Assembly (NCBI RefSeq): GCF_000468755.1
Contig: NZ_AWEZ01000060.1
Location: forward strand, 1-64,000
DNA: 64,000 bases
Direction: 5' to 3'
Source of the DNA: Olsenella profusa F0195
Lineage (GTDB): Bacteria > Actinomycetota > Coriobacteriia > Coriobacteriales > Atopobiaceae
Under the pieces are notes generated by a model. That model worked only from the letters and a program-made list of their open reading frames with translations, was not told where the DNA came from and did not search any database. Of the stretch, positions 8,187 to 19,219 are shown in pieces. The translations under genes were made by a program, and so were the position numbers. How positions within the stretch are numbered: the stretch's first letter is position 1; each line of letters starts with the position of its first letter.

Positions 8187-9104
8187 ATGAGCCTGCTCAA
8201 GCGTGTCTCCATCCCCTTCGCGGGCGTGGCCCTGGGCTTTGCTGCCCTCGGCAACCTGCTTCAGAGCTACTCCGAGGTGCTACGCGGCATCTGCGGCGTG
8301 CTCTCCCTCGTCTTCATCGTGCTGCTCGTCGGCAAGCTCGTCGTCGATGCCGCCGGCGTGCGCAAGGCGCTCGACAACCCCATCCAGGCCAGCGTCGCGG
8401 GCACCTTCCCCATGGCCCTCATGCTCCTGAGCACCTACATCGCGCCGCTCGTTCACGGCTTCGCCTTCGCGCTGTGGGTCTGCGCCGTGGCCCTGCACCT
8501 GGTGCTCATCGTGTGGTTCAGCCTCAAGTTCCTCCGCAAGCTGGAGCTCAAGACCGTCTTTGCGAGCTACTACATCGTCTACGTGGGCATCGTGGTGGCC
8601 TCGGTGACGGCCCCCGCCTTCGGCATGGAGGCCTTCGGCAACATCGCCTTCTGGTTCGGCCTGGTGTGCCTCGTCGCCCTGCTCGTGCTGGTGACGGTGC
8701 GCTACGTGCGCCTGCCCGAGGTGCCCGAGCCCGCCCGTCCGGTGTTCTGCATCTACGCGGCGCCTACGAGCCTCTGCGTGGCCGGCTACGTCCAGTCCGG
8801 CCAGCCCAAGTCCCTGCCCTTCGCCCTGGCGCTGCTCGCCATCGCGACCATCATCTACGTCATCTCGCTCGTGAGGGCCATCCCGCTCCTGGGTGCCAAG
8901 TTCTTCCCCAGCTGGGCGTCCTTCACCTTCCCCTTCGTCATCAGCGCCATCGCCTCCAAGCAGGTCATGGCCATGGCGGCCAAGATGGGTGCGCCCCTGC
9001 CATGGCTGGGGCCCGTGGTGCTCGTCGAGACGGTCATCGCCGTGGTGCTCTGCGTGTACGTGTACGTCCGCTTCTGCGCATCGCTCGCCCGGAAGGAGGC
9101 CTAG
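8187..9104 (+). CDS. TDT-family (TehA/SLAC1-like) transporter
   Basis: A 305-residue membrane protein with about ten hydrophobic segments and very short loops, in the pattern of the tellurite-resistance/dicarboxylate transporter family (IPFAGVALGFAALGNLL at the N-terminus, FPSWASFTFPFVISAIA near residue 250). Family members are anion channels or carriers (tellurite, malate, sulfite, chloride); the ion carried here is unknown. The ATG follows GAAAGGATAGGCCTCC. It starts just after the terminator at 8131-8164, so it has its own promoter or depends on read-through. Confidence 0.82.
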   Translation: MSLLKRVSIPFAGVALGFAALGNLLQSYSEVLRGICGVLSLVFIVLLVGKLVVDAAGVRKALDNPIQASVAGTFPMALMLLSTYIAPLVHGFAFALWVCAVALHLVLIVWFSLKFLRKLELKTVFASYYIVYVGIVVASVTAPAFGMEAFGNIAFWFGLVCLVALLVLVTVRYVRLPEVPEPARPVFCIYAAPTSLCVAGYVQSGQPKSLPFALALLAIATIIYVISLVRAIPLLGAKFFPSWASFTFPFVISAIASKQVMAMAAKMGAPLPWLGPVVLVETVIAVVLCVYVYVRFCASLARKEA

Positions 9105-9143
9105 GCCCCGCCTGGGCCCTGCCTCACAGAGAACGCAGCCCCC

Positions 9144-9176
9144 GGCCGGCGTCATCCCTGAAGGGTGGCGCCGGCC
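9144..9176. terminator. Hairpin between convergent genes
   Basis: GGCCGGCG (9144-9151) pairs with CGCCGGCC (9169-9176), with further inner pairing. It lies between the TDT gene (+) and the DUF5714 gene (-), overlapping the last codons of the latter, and could serve both strands. Confidence 0.6.
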
Positions 9177-9892
9177 TCCTTCTGGGCATGGAGGGGGCTG
9201 AAGGGGCAGTCGAGTCCCGTGCACAGGCGGTTTTGGGCGGCCCGGGTGCACACGGGGCGCGAGGGGGTGAGCGTCACGCCCAGCTCCTCGCGCACGATGC
9301 GCGCGGCGACGAGCAGACAGAGGTAGGACTCCCGCTTGCAGCAGCGCGGGCCTCCGACCTTGGCCACGGCGGCGAGGGCCTCCGAGGTCATGTGGTTGCA
9401 CAGGCCAAAGGTCCGCTCCGAGAAGGGGTTGGTGCCGGTGACGATGGACATGAAGATGCCACAGCTCACCGCAGCCCCGCAGCAGCCCCACATGCCACAG
9501 ATCCCACCCGGCACCTGCTTGCCGCGGGAGAGCATCTCCTTGAGCGCCTCCCCGAGGTCCAGCTCACCGCCGGCGTTATGGTAGGCGGTAAGGAGTGCCG
9601 CACCCACCATCGTGTGGTGCTCGGGACCGTTCATGTGGCAGAAGGGCTGGCCCATGAGGTCCTCCATGATGGCGATGGGATCGCTTGTGGTCTCGGCCCT
9701 GCACACGCCCACGATGGCGTCCAGGCCCCGACGGTGGCAGTCGTCGCATACGAAGTGCCCATGGACGCAACGGGTGTTGCTGGGGAAGGTGCGGTGGCAG
9801 ATCGCGCACTCCATGGCTTCCTCGTGCTCGAGGTACTCGAGCTCCGCATGGCAGATCAGGCACTCGTCGACGTCATGCCCGCGCCTTCCCAT
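9152..9892 (-). CDS. DUF5714 domain cysteine-rich protein
   Basis: The 246-residue protein starts with a rubredoxin/zinc-ribbon-like part (CLICHAEL, MECAICHRTF, HGHFVCDDCH) and continues with a domain rich in conserved cysteines and glycines: GGICGMWGCCGAAVSCGIF, then VGGPRCCKRESYLCLL. This is the DUF5714 pattern, found in anaerobic bacteria and archaea, sometimes beside radical-SAM or corrinoid-methyl genes. The function is not known. The ribosome site (AAAGGGTG upstream of ATG on this strand) supports the start. It is divergent from the betaine-type reductase operon and shares its AT-rich upstream region. Confidence 0.75.
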   Translation of the reverse strand: MGRRGHDVDECLICHAELEYLEHEEAMECAICHRTFPSNTRCVHGHFVCDDCHRRGLDAIVGVCRAETTSDPIAIMEDLMGQPFCHMNGPEHHTMVGAALLTAYHNAGGELDLGEALKEMLSRGKQVPGGICGMWGCCGAAVSCGIFMSIVTGTNPFSERTFGLCNHMTSEALAAVAKVGGPRCCKRESYLCLLVAARIVREELGVTLTPSRPVCTRAAQNRLCTGLDCPFSPLHAQKEAGATLQG

Positions 9893-9949
9893 GGAGCATC
9901 ACCCTTTCGTTCGCTAGGAATTACTACCGTTGACCGTTTGCTATTGAAT

Positions 9950-9978
9950 TTGACTTACTGCGATTACTATTATATATG
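9950..9978 (+). promoter_or_regulatory. Candidate sigma-70 promoter
   Basis: TTGACT (9950-9955) and the AT-rich block TATTATATAT (9968-9977) at near-standard spacing. The half-site GCGATTA lies between them. Direction and use are inferred. Confidence 0.4.
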
Positions 9979-10193
9979 GAGTCAGTCCTAGCGAAGCCAT
10001 TTCCAGCCGGAAGGGAGGTGCGGCCCTACTCCATGTCTTACGATTCCTCTTTTGCGGCTCGTTTTACCTGTGCACCAAACGCTTGATGGTCCTGCCTGCT
10101 TGGCCGTGAGCCGAGTGTGGCCGCGCCCGTTGGGAGCCGAGAGGCTACCCTTCACCGACGGCCATGACTCAGCTTTGGACTGGCCTCTGGTCA

Positions 10194-10225
10194 TTAGGAT
10201 ACATAATCGCGATTATGTATCCTAA
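10194..10225. promoter_or_regulatory. Perfect 32-bp palindrome upstream of the betaine-type reductase operon
   Basis: TTAGGATACATAATCG (10194-10209) is followed directly by its exact reverse complement (10210-10225). A TTGGAC box (10175-10180) stands upstream, so the palindrome may cover a -10 region. Its centre TAATCGCGATTA matches the palindrome at 31-46, and the element at 29871-29884 matches the first ten bases. There is no T-tract, so an operator is more likely than a terminator. Confidence 0.7.
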
Positions 10226-10328
10226 ACCTTGGCCACAGCGGGCTGTGTGCGTCCACAGCCTGTCGGCGCTCTACGGTAAGGCATCTGTAGGAAGAACAGC
10301 AAAGGAAGAAGAAAGGAGCAAGAGCCGT

Positions 10329-11657
10329 ATGAAACTGGAGATTGGAAACGTCAACGTCAAGGACGTGCTTCTCGGCAGCGAGAACTCGTTCAAGGACGGC
10401 ATCCTGACGATCGACAAGCAGGGCGCGATCGATTACCTCAAGGGCGAGGACGATCACATCACCGAGCTTGACATCGTCATCGCGCATCCTGGCGACGACA
10501 CCCGCATCGTCCCCGTCATCGAGACGATCGAGCCGCGTGTCCGCATGGATGGCCGTTGCGTGTTCCCCGGTGTGACCGACGAGGTCGTGCCGGCCGGTGA
10601 TGGCGAGCTCAAGGCCGCGAAGGGCACGTGCGTCACGGTCGTTGGCAAGGAGTGGGGTTCGTTCGGCGACGGCGTCATCGACATGGGTGGCGAGGGAGCC
10701 AAGCACACCTATTGGTCAAAGCTCATCAACATCTGCCTCGTAGGCGATACCGACGAGGAGTTCGAGCGTCACGAGCAGCAGAAGTGCAACCACGCCCTTC
10801 GCTGGGCTGGACACCGCCTGGCCGAGTACGTGGGCAAGATCATCAAGGACGTCGACGCAGACGAAACCGAGACCTACGTGTTCGACCCCGTGCTGAAGCG
10901 CGACGAGGCTCGCAAGGACCTCCCGAACGTCGCCATCGTCCTGCAGCCCCAGTCCCAGATGGAGGCCATGGGCTACAACGACCTGCTGTATGGCTGGGAC
11001 ATGAACCACTTCCTGCCGACCTTCTTGAGCCCCACCGAGGTGTTTGATGGGTGCATCATCTCTGGCTCGTTCATGCCCGCCTCCTCCAAGTGGTCGACGT
11101 ACGAGTTCCAGAACTTCCCGCTTATCAAGGAGCTCTTCAAGCACGACGGGATCGACTACAACTTCGTGGGCGTCATCATGTCCAACCTGAACGTCGCCCT
11201 CAACCAGAAGGAGCGCTCGGCGGTCATGGTGCGCAACATCGCCCTCAACCTGGGCGTTGACTACGCGCTCGTCACCGAGGAGGGCTACGGCAACCCCGAC
11301 ACCGACTACGTGCGCTGCCAGGTCATCCTGGAGGATGCCGGCATCCCCGTCGTGGGCGTCTCCAACGAGTCCGATGGCCGCGATGGCGAGGGCCAGCCGC
11401 TCGTCGTGCTCAACGAGAAGCTTACCGCCCTGGTCTCTACGGGCAACGTGGGCGAGCTTACCGAGCTTCCCGCCTGCAAGACCGTCATCGGCAACCTTGA
11501 GGCCATGAATCGCGATGGCATGTCCGGTTCCTGGGGCTACGATGAGATCCTGGGCAAGTCCGCCCGTGACGATGGCTCCATCATCATGGAGGACAACAAC
11601 TGGTTCTGCGGGGACCACATCTCTGGATTCTCCGTCAAGACCATGGCAGAAGTGTAG
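10329..11657 (+). CDS. grdI: GrdE/GrdI-type substrate-specific subunit, probably of betaine reductase
   Basis: The 442-residue protein is homologous along its length to GrdE at 25727-27007 (for example FPTFLSPTEVFDG, TEEGYGNPDTDYV), the proprotein subunit of substrate-specific protein B. In GrdE the segment SGNCVSACDK supplies the cysteine that becomes a pyruvoyl group; here it reads SGSFMPASSK, with Phe248 at the place of Cys242 and Ser252 at the place of Cys246. Auto-cleavage to a pyruvoyl enzyme is therefore not expected. Betaine cannot form a Schiff base, and the operon ends with a BCCT carrier, so betaine reductase (GrdI) is the best reading; sarcosine reductase (GrdG) is the alternative. 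The ATG at 10329 follows GAAAGGAGC; upstream in-frame starts fall inside the palindrome region. Confidence 0.8.
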   Translation: MKLEIGNVNVKDVLLGSENSFKDGILTIDKQGAIDYLKGEDDHITELDIVIAHPGDDTRIVPVIETIEPRVRMDGRCVFPGVTDEVVPAGDGELKAAKGTCVTVVGKEWGSFGDGVIDMGGEGAKHTYWSKLINICLVGDTDEEFERHEQQKCNHALRWAGHRLAEYVGKIIKDVDADETETYVFDPVLKRDEARKDLPNVAIVLQPQSQMEAMGYNDLLYGWDMNHFLPTFLSPTEVFDGCIISGSFMPASSKWSTYEFQNFPLIKELFKHDGIDYNFVGVIMSNLNVALNQKERSAVMVRNIALNLGVDYALVTEEGYGNPDTDYVRCQVILEDAGIPVVGVSNESDGRDGEGQPLVVLNEKLTALVSTGNVGELTELPACKTVIGNLEAMNRDGMSGSWGYDEILGKSARDDGSIIMEDNNWFCGDHISGFSVKTMAEV

Positions 11658-11687
11658 GCATTCGATACAGGTAAAGGAGGTAAGCAA

Positions 11688-13016
11688 ATGAAGAAAGTCA
11701 TCTACTACGTCAACCAGTTCTTCGGCGGCATCGGCGGCGAGGACAAGGCCGACTTCGAGCCCGAGATTCGCGAGGGCGTCGTCGGTCCGGCCATGGCCGC
11801 CAACCAGCAGCTGGTTGATGCCGAGGTCACGCACACCATCATCTGCGGCGACAACTTCATGGGTTCCAACACCGATGAGGCGATCTCCCGGATTCTGGGC
11901 TTCCTCGATGGCCTCGAGTTTGACATGCTCATCGCCGGCCCCGCCTTCCAGGCTGGCCGCTATGGCGTCGCCTGTGGCAACGTCTGCAAGGCCGTGCATG
12001 AGAAGTTCGGGGTTCCCACGATCACGTCCATGAACGTGGAGAACCCGGGCGTCGACATGTTCAAGAAGGACTGCTACATCATGAGCGGTGCCAATGCGGC
12101 CGCCAAGATGCGCAAGGACCTCAAGAAGATGATCGGCTTTGCCAACAAGGTCCTGTCCGGTGCGCCCCTCATGGGTGCCGTGGCCGAGGGGTATTTCCCC
12201 CGTGGCATCCGTCACGAGATCTTCCTTGAGGACAAGTACGAGAACACTGCGGCCTTCCGCGGCGTGGACATGCTCATCAAGAAGATCAAGGGTCAGCCCT
12301 ATCAGACGGAGCTGGTCATCCCCAAGAAGGACGTCGTGCCCATCGCCGATCCCATCGTCGACCTCTCCAAGGCCAACATCGCCCTGGTGACCAGCGGCGG
12401 CATCGTGCCCGTGGACAACCCCGACCGCATCCAGTCCGCCTCCGCGACGCGCTGGGGTCGCTACGACATCTCGAGCTTGGATGCCCTTCCCAACCGTGCG
12501 TCCAATGGCTACAAGACCATCCACGCCGGCTACGACCCTGCCGCCGCCGATGCAGACCCCAACGTCTGCGTCCCCGTGGACGCCATGCGCGCCTATGAGA
12601 AGGAAGGCAAGATCGGCAAGCTCCACCCGTACTTCTACTCCACCGTCGGCACCGGTACCACCGAGTCCGAGGCTGCCCGCATGGCGTCCGAGATGATCCC
12701 CTTCCTCAAGGAGGATGGCGTCAACGGCATCATCGTCGGCAGCACTTGAGGCACCTGCACTCGTTGCGGTGCAACGATGGTAAAGGTCTTCGAGCGCGCT
12801 GGTTTCCCTGTCGTGCACATGTGCAACCTCGTCCCCGTCTCCACGACGGTGGGCGCCAATCGCATCGTGCCGACCATCTCCATTCCGTATCCTCTCGGCG
12901 ATCCCTCTACGCCGAAGGAAGAGCAGTGGAAGCTCCGGTATCACCGAGTCGGCGTAGCGCTTGATGCCTTGGCGACTCCGATTACCGAGCAGACCGTGTT
13001 CAAGGTAAAGATCTAA
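11688..13016 (+). CDS. grdH: Selenoprotein B subunit, GrdH-type (betaine reductase), UGA read as Sec354
   Basis: Reading through the TGA at 12747-12749 gives a 442-residue selenoprotein that continues without a frame change to the TAA at 13014-13016. The motif UGTCTRC (Sec354, Cys357, Cys360) is the UxxCxxC signature of GrdB/GrdF/GrdH. Downstream text (VVHMCNLVPVSTTVGANRIV, then TISIPYPLGDP) is typical of the family. A hairpin directly after the UGA is the likely SECIS. The subunit binds and reduces the substrate, giving a Se-carboxymethyl group that passes to GrdA. It follows grdI by 30 bp with a strong AAAGGAGG site and is paralogous to grdB at 27017. Ordinary gene callers would stop it at 353 residues. 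Confidence 0.9.
12750..12780 (+). promoter_or_regulatory. Bacterial SECIS element of grdH
   Basis: Stem CGTTGC (12762-12767), loop GGT, stem GCAACG (12771-12776), starting 12 nt after the UGA, the right distance for a bacterial SECIS read by SelB. The same element follows the UGA of grdB with one base changed, in the loop. Confidence 0.75.
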
Positions 13017-13044
13017 GGGCAAAGGATCGGAGGACTTGGCAGTT

Positions 13045-13989
13045 ATGGACAAGGTATACGACGTAATCATTCTTGGCGCTGGCCCTGCGGGCCTGGCAGC
13101 GGGTCTGTATTCCGGCCGTGCGCGCCTCTCTACGCTCATCATCGAGAAAGCGCAGGATGGTGGCCAGATTGCCATCACGGATGAGATTGAGAACTATCCT
13201 GGGCAGCAGCTCGAGGGAGAGAGTGGCCCGTCCCTGGTTGCTCGTATGACCAAGCAGGCGGAGAAGTTTGGCTGCGAACGCGTGAGCGATCTTGTGAAGA
13301 GCGTCGAGCTGGAGGGTCAGCCCAAGAAGGTCGTCTGTGCCAACGGCGAGTATCACGCAAAGGTCGTCATTCTGGCGACCGGTGCCAACCATCGTCCCAT
13401 CGGCTGCAAGAACGAGGAGAGGTTCGTGGGCAGGGGCATCTCCTTCTGCGCCACCTGCGACGCCGACTTCTTCGAGGACCTTCCCGTGTATGTGGTCGGC
13501 GGCGGTGACGCGGCTGTCGAGGAGGCCATGTACCTCACGAAGTTCGCTCGTAGCGTCACGCTTATCCACCGTCGCAACGAGCTCCGTGCTGTCAAGTCCA
13601 TCCAGGAACGTGCCTTCAGGTGCAAGGGCCTCGACTTCATGTGGGATAGCGTCGTCGACGAGGTCGATGGCGACGACATCCTTCAGAAGATGGTCGTCCG
13701 CAACGTCAAGACCGGTGAGCTCACCACCGTTGAGGCTGATCCCGACGATGGCATCTTCGGCCTGTTCGGATTCATCGGCATGATTCCGACGACAGATCTC
13801 TTTGCTGGTCAGGTGGACATGGATGAGCGTGGCTACATCGTGACCGATGATGACATGCACACCAACATCGAGGGCGTCTATGCCGCCGGTGACCTCCGCC
13901 ACAAGAGTTTGAAACAGGTAGTTACGGCCTGCGCGGACGGTGCTATCGCTGCCATGCAGGCCAACGGTTACATCAGTGAGATGAAGTGA
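13045..13989 (+). CDS. trxB: Thioredoxin reductase
   Basis: FAD/NADPH-dependent flavoprotein of 314 residues that feeds electrons to the thioredoxin encoded next. The FAD fold GAGPAGLAAGLYSGRA is at the N-terminus, the redox motif CATC is at residues 135-138, the NADPH fold GGGDAAVEEAMYL follows, and the C-terminal FAD motif is YAAGDLR. In glycine/betaine reductase systems this pair supplies the reducing power. I chose the ATG at 13045; the TTG at 13036 is only two bases from the GGAGG ribosome site. It is co-directional with grdH (28-bp gap) and nearly touches trxA. Confidence 0.93.
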   Translation: MDKVYDVIILGAGPAGLAAGLYSGRARLSTLIIEKAQDGGQIAITDEIENYPGQQLEGESGPSLVARMTKQAEKFGCERVSDLVKSVELEGQPKKVVCANGEYHAKVVILATGANHRPIGCKNEERFVGRGISFCATCDADFFEDLPVYVVGGGDAAVEEAMYLTKFARSVTLIHRRNELRAVKSIQERAFRCKGLDFMWDSVVDEVDGDDILQKMVVRNVKTGELTTVEADPDDGIFGLFGFIGMIPTTDLFAGQVDMDERGYIVTDDDMHTNIEGVYAAGDLRHKSLKQVVTACADGAIAAMQANGYISEMK

Positions 13990-14000
13990 GGAGAGCGACA

Positions 14001-14321
14001 ATGCTGGAGCTGGACAAGAAGACGTTTGATGACGAGGTTCTCAAGGCCGATGGCAAGGTGTTCGTCGACTTCTATGGTGACGGCTGCGTGCCGTGCGCCG
14101 CGCTGAAGCCGCATGTGGAGGAGTACGCCGAGCAGTACGGTGACAAGCTGAAGTTCTGCGCGCTCAACACCACCAAGGCCCGTCGCCTGGCTATCGCACA
14201 GAAGATCCTCGGTCTTCCCGTCATGCGCATCTACGAGAACGGCGAGATCGTCGACGAGGTCGTCAAGGACGACGCCACCGTCGAGAGCATCGAGGCCATG
14301 ATCAAGAAGGCCATCGCCTAG
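14001..14321 (+). CDS. trxA: Thioredoxin of the glycine-reductase type (GCVPC active site)
   Basis: A small 106-residue thioredoxin with active-site GCVPC (Cys29, Cys32) in place of the usual WCGPC. The GCVPC form is known from glycine-reducing anaerobes such as Eubacterium acidaminophilum. It reduces the selenoprotein system after each turnover. The ATG at 14001 follows GAGGAGAGCGAC, 11 bp after the trxB stop; the overlapping GTG at 13986 is unlikely. It is followed by a hairpin that probably ends the operon. Confidence 0.92.
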   Translation: MLELDKKTFDDEVLKADGKVFVDFYGDGCVPCAALKPHVEEYAEQYGDKLKFCALNTTKARRLAIAQKILGLPVMRIYENGEIVDEVVKDDATVESIEAMIKKAIA

Positions 14322-14383
14322 CTTCTGGATCCCTTGTTCCAAACGCACTGCCTGGTGCTGTGTCCTTGATGCGGCTCTGTCTG

Positions 14384-14416
14384 GGGCGTGTCGCCGCGTA
14401 CTCGCGCGGCACGCCC
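14384..14416 (+). terminator. Terminator-like hairpin between trxA and the BCCT gene
   Basis: GGGCGTG (14384-14390) pairs with CACGCCC (14410-14416), with inner GC pairs, followed by TTCT. It could end most transcripts after trxA and lower expression of the carrier. Confidence 0.55.
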
Positions 14417-14466
14417 TTCTGGCTACATATACAACGTGTGTTTTCGTGAAGAGAAAGGAGAGAAGC

Positions 14467-16092
14467 ATGGCTGATTCGAGTACGTCCGAAAAGCGGAGTG
14501 GTTGGGAAATGGTCGACAAGCAGGTCTTTGCCATCGCCGGCGTCGTCTGCCTTCTCGTCATCATCTCGACGCTTCTTTTCCCTGCCCAGGCCGCCGACGT
14601 CATCGCCGGCCTGTTCTCAGGCATGACGACGAACTTTGGCTGGTTCTATATGCTGCTCATGGCGATATTCGTGGCGTTTGCGCTGTTCCTTGCCTTCAGT
14701 CGCTATGGCAACGTCAAGCTGGGCAAGGATGACGACAAGCCCGAGTTCTCCTTCGCCTCGTGGTTCTTCATGCTCTTCTCTGCGGGCATGGGCATCGGTC
14801 TGGTCTTCTACTCCGTTGCCGCCCCCATGAGCTTCTTCATTCAGCCGCCCACCGCCAAGCCGGGCACCATCCAGGCGGCACAGGACGCCATGCACTATAC
14901 GTTCCTGCACTGGGGCCTCCACCCGTGGGCGGCGTACGTGGTGATTGGTGCGGGGCTTGGCTACTTCCAGCATCGCATGGGCAAGCCGGCCCTGCTGAGC
15001 TCCGTGTTCGTCCCACTCTTTGGCGAGAAGGCCTGCAACGGCCTGTTTGGCAAGATCGTCGACGCCCTCGCGGTCATCGTGACGGTGTTTGGCGTGACGA
15101 CCTCACTGGGCATGGGCGCCATTCAGATCTCCGGTGGCCTGGGCTATGAGTTTGGCCTGCCCTCGGGCATCCCCACGATGCTCGCCGTGGTCGTCATCGC
15201 GACCATCATCTATACCGTCGCCTCCGTCTCCGGCGTCGACAAGGGCATCAGCCTCTGCGCCAACGTCAACCTGTGGATCATGATCGGCGTCATGGTGTTC
15301 CTGTTCATTGCGGGCAACACCACGTTCCTCATGGACTACTTCACCGAGAGCCTGGGCAACTACCTCACCAACATCGTGAAGGACAGCTTCTGGGTCGACG
15401 CGTTCTCCCAGACCAATGGCTGGATTGACGGGTGGACCATCTTCTTCTGGGCCTGGTGGATTGCGTGGGCACCCTTCGTGGGCGGCTTCATTGCGCGCAT
15501 CTCCAAGGGTCGCACCATCCGCGAGTTCGTCATCGGTGCCCTGATCTTCCCCAGCATTCTGTCGTTCTTCTTCATGACCGTCCTGGGTGGCAACGCCATC
15601 GACCTGACGCTCAACGGTGGGGTCACGGCAATCTCCGAGGCGATCACGAAGGACGTCTCCCTGGGCCTCTTCGCGATGCTCAACCAGATGCCGCTCTCCG
15701 GTCTGCTGTCCGTGCTCTGCATGGTGCTGCTGCTCGTCTTCTTCATCACCTCGGCCAATGGAGCCACGCTCGTATGCTCGATGATGACCTCTCGTGGTGT
15801 GCAGAACCCTCCCAAGCGCATCATCGTCTTCTGGTCCCTCGTCCTCGGTGCGACTGCCATGGGCCTGCTGCTTGCCGGTGGCCTCTCCTCGGTCCAGACC
15901 ATCTCCGTCATCGGCGCCTTCCCCTTCGGCTTCATTTGCCTGGGTGTCATCGTGGCGGTGGTGAAGGCCCTCAAGAACGAGTTTGACCCAGAATCGGGCT
16001 CGCGGCGCTCGCTCAAGGAGACGATCGCTATCGACCAGGCCTGGTACGATGATCACCGCACTGAGGTAGAGCCCACGAAGGGAGTCGCGTAA
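14467..16092 (+). CDS. BCCT-family betaine/choline/carnitine transporter
   Basis: A 541-residue membrane protein with about twelve hydrophobic helices. The BCCT signature region is present: FFMLFSAGMGIGLVFYSVAAP, HWGLHPWAAYVVIGAGL, then WTIFFWAWWIAWAPFVGGFIARISKGRT, which carries the tryptophan-rich motif for the quaternary ammonium group. It is probably Na+- or H+-driven import of glycine betaine as electron acceptor for the preceding reductase rather than only for osmoprotection. The ATG at 14467 follows AAAGGAGAGAAGC; a GTG at 14446 is a weaker alternative. Confidence 0.9.
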   Translation: MADSSTSEKRSGWEMVDKQVFAIAGVVCLLVIISTLLFPAQAADVIAGLFSGMTTNFGWFYMLLMAIFVAFALFLAFSRYGNVKLGKDDDKPEFSFASWFFMLFSAGMGIGLVFYSVAAPMSFFIQPPTAKPGTIQAAQDAMHYTFLHWGLHPWAAYVVIGAGLGYFQHRMGKPALLSSVFVPLFGEKACNGLFGKIVDALAVIVTVFGVTTSLGMGAIQISGGLGYEFGLPSGIPTMLAVVVIATIIYTVASVSGVDKGISLCANVNLWIMIGVMVFLFIAGNTTFLMDYFTESLGNYLTNIVKDSFWVDAFSQTNGWIDGWTIFFWAWWIAWAPFVGGFIARISKGRTIREFVIGALIFPSILSFFFMTVLGGNAIDLTLNGGVTAISEAITKDVSLGLFAMLNQMPLSGLLSVLCMVLLLVFFITSANGATLVCSMMTSRGVQNPPKRIIVFWSLVLGATAMGLLLAGGLSSVQTISVIGAFPFGFICLGVIVAVVKALKNEFDPESGSRRSLKETIAIDQAWYDDHRTEVEPTKGVA

Positions 16093-16282
16093 GTCCGCTC
16101 TTCCTCTGGTGACTTGATAGGTTGGTTCTTGGGTGTCATCGCTCAGACCATGGACGGTGGCACCCCTCCCACAGGGACGCATCCAATGCGTGCCCGTCTC
16201 GGGAGAGATCGTTTCTCGGTCTGTCGTCTGCCGTACGTGAGGCGTGGGAGCGTCCGCGCACCTGATGAGTCGGGGTGATGGG

Positions 16283-16594
16283 ATGATTGAGGAAAGCATA
16301 GGCGTGGTGCAGGAGGCCGAGTCGCATGCCGCGACCGTTGTCGCCGAGGCACAGGAGCGTGCGAAGCGGATCAGGCACGAGGCCGAGCTGCAGGCGAAGG
16401 ACATCAAGGCGCGGGCGCACGATGAGGCTCGCTCCCTACGTGCTGCGGCCGAGCAGCAGTGGCGCCGCGACGAGGCGGAGGCGCTCAGCGCCGCGCAGGC
16501 CACCTCGCTCGAGGATGCGGATGGAACCGGCAAGCCCTCCGACGAGCGCATGTCAGCTGCGGTCGACGCGGCCAAGGAGCTTGCGCTGTCCTAG
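16283..16594 (+). CDS. ntpF: V-type ATPase subunit F/H (peripheral stalk)
   Basis: First gene of the nine-gene V-ATPase operon, in the order known from Enterococcus hirae (FIKECGABD). The product, about 103 residues, is almost entirely one alpha-helical coiled coil rich in Ala, Glu and Arg (VVQEAESHAATVVAEAQERA), typical of the G/H stalk subunit that pairs with subunit E. The start is uncertain: ATG at 16283 (MIEESIG) is preferred; ATG at 16265 is possible. Confidence 0.75.
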   Translation: MIEESIGVVQEAESHAATVVAEAQERAKRIRHEAELQAKDIKARAHDEARSLRAAAEQQWRRDEAEALSAAQATSLEDADGTGKPSDERMSAAVDAAKELALS

Positions 16595-16645
16595 GTGCGG
16601 CATCGTAGTTCATCATAGGTTGCGAAGAGAGAGGGGAGTGGTCAC

Positions 16646-19139
<2,494 letters not shown>

Positions 19140-19219
19140 CCAGCGTGCTGGAGCGCGCCGGCACGGCGTCCCCATCCGTGGTTTCTGACAAGGCCTACGC
19201 AGGAGAAGAAGGTTTATAC

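Larger units (their letters stand above)
9893..10328. other. Long divergent intergenic region with a promoter and a 32-bp palindrome
   Basis: 436 bases between the DUF5714 gene (-) and grdI (+). They contain a promoter-like AT-rich part (9950-9980) and the palindrome at 10194-10225. No ORF with family resemblance is seen. If the 9950 promoter drives grdI, the leader is about 340 nt long. Confidence 0.6.

Noticed and set aside
10194..10225. 32-bp palindrome as a rho-independent terminator
   Set aside because: AT-rich stem, no loop, no T-tract, and the centre recurs at two other promoters; operator fits better.
12747..12749. TGA in grdH, grdB, grdA and selD taken as true stops, frameshifts or pseudogenes
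   Set aside because: Frame continues unchanged in all four, the UGA falls at the known Sec position of each family, hairpins follow in grdH, grdB and selD (weak in grdA), and selC-selA-selB are in the window.
10716..13178. 820-codon open frame on the minus strand opposite grdI and grdH
   Set aside because: Antisense shadow of two certain genes, caused by the GC-rich third codon positions; its product is a low-complexity series of His, Asp, Gly, Val and Leu without any family pattern.
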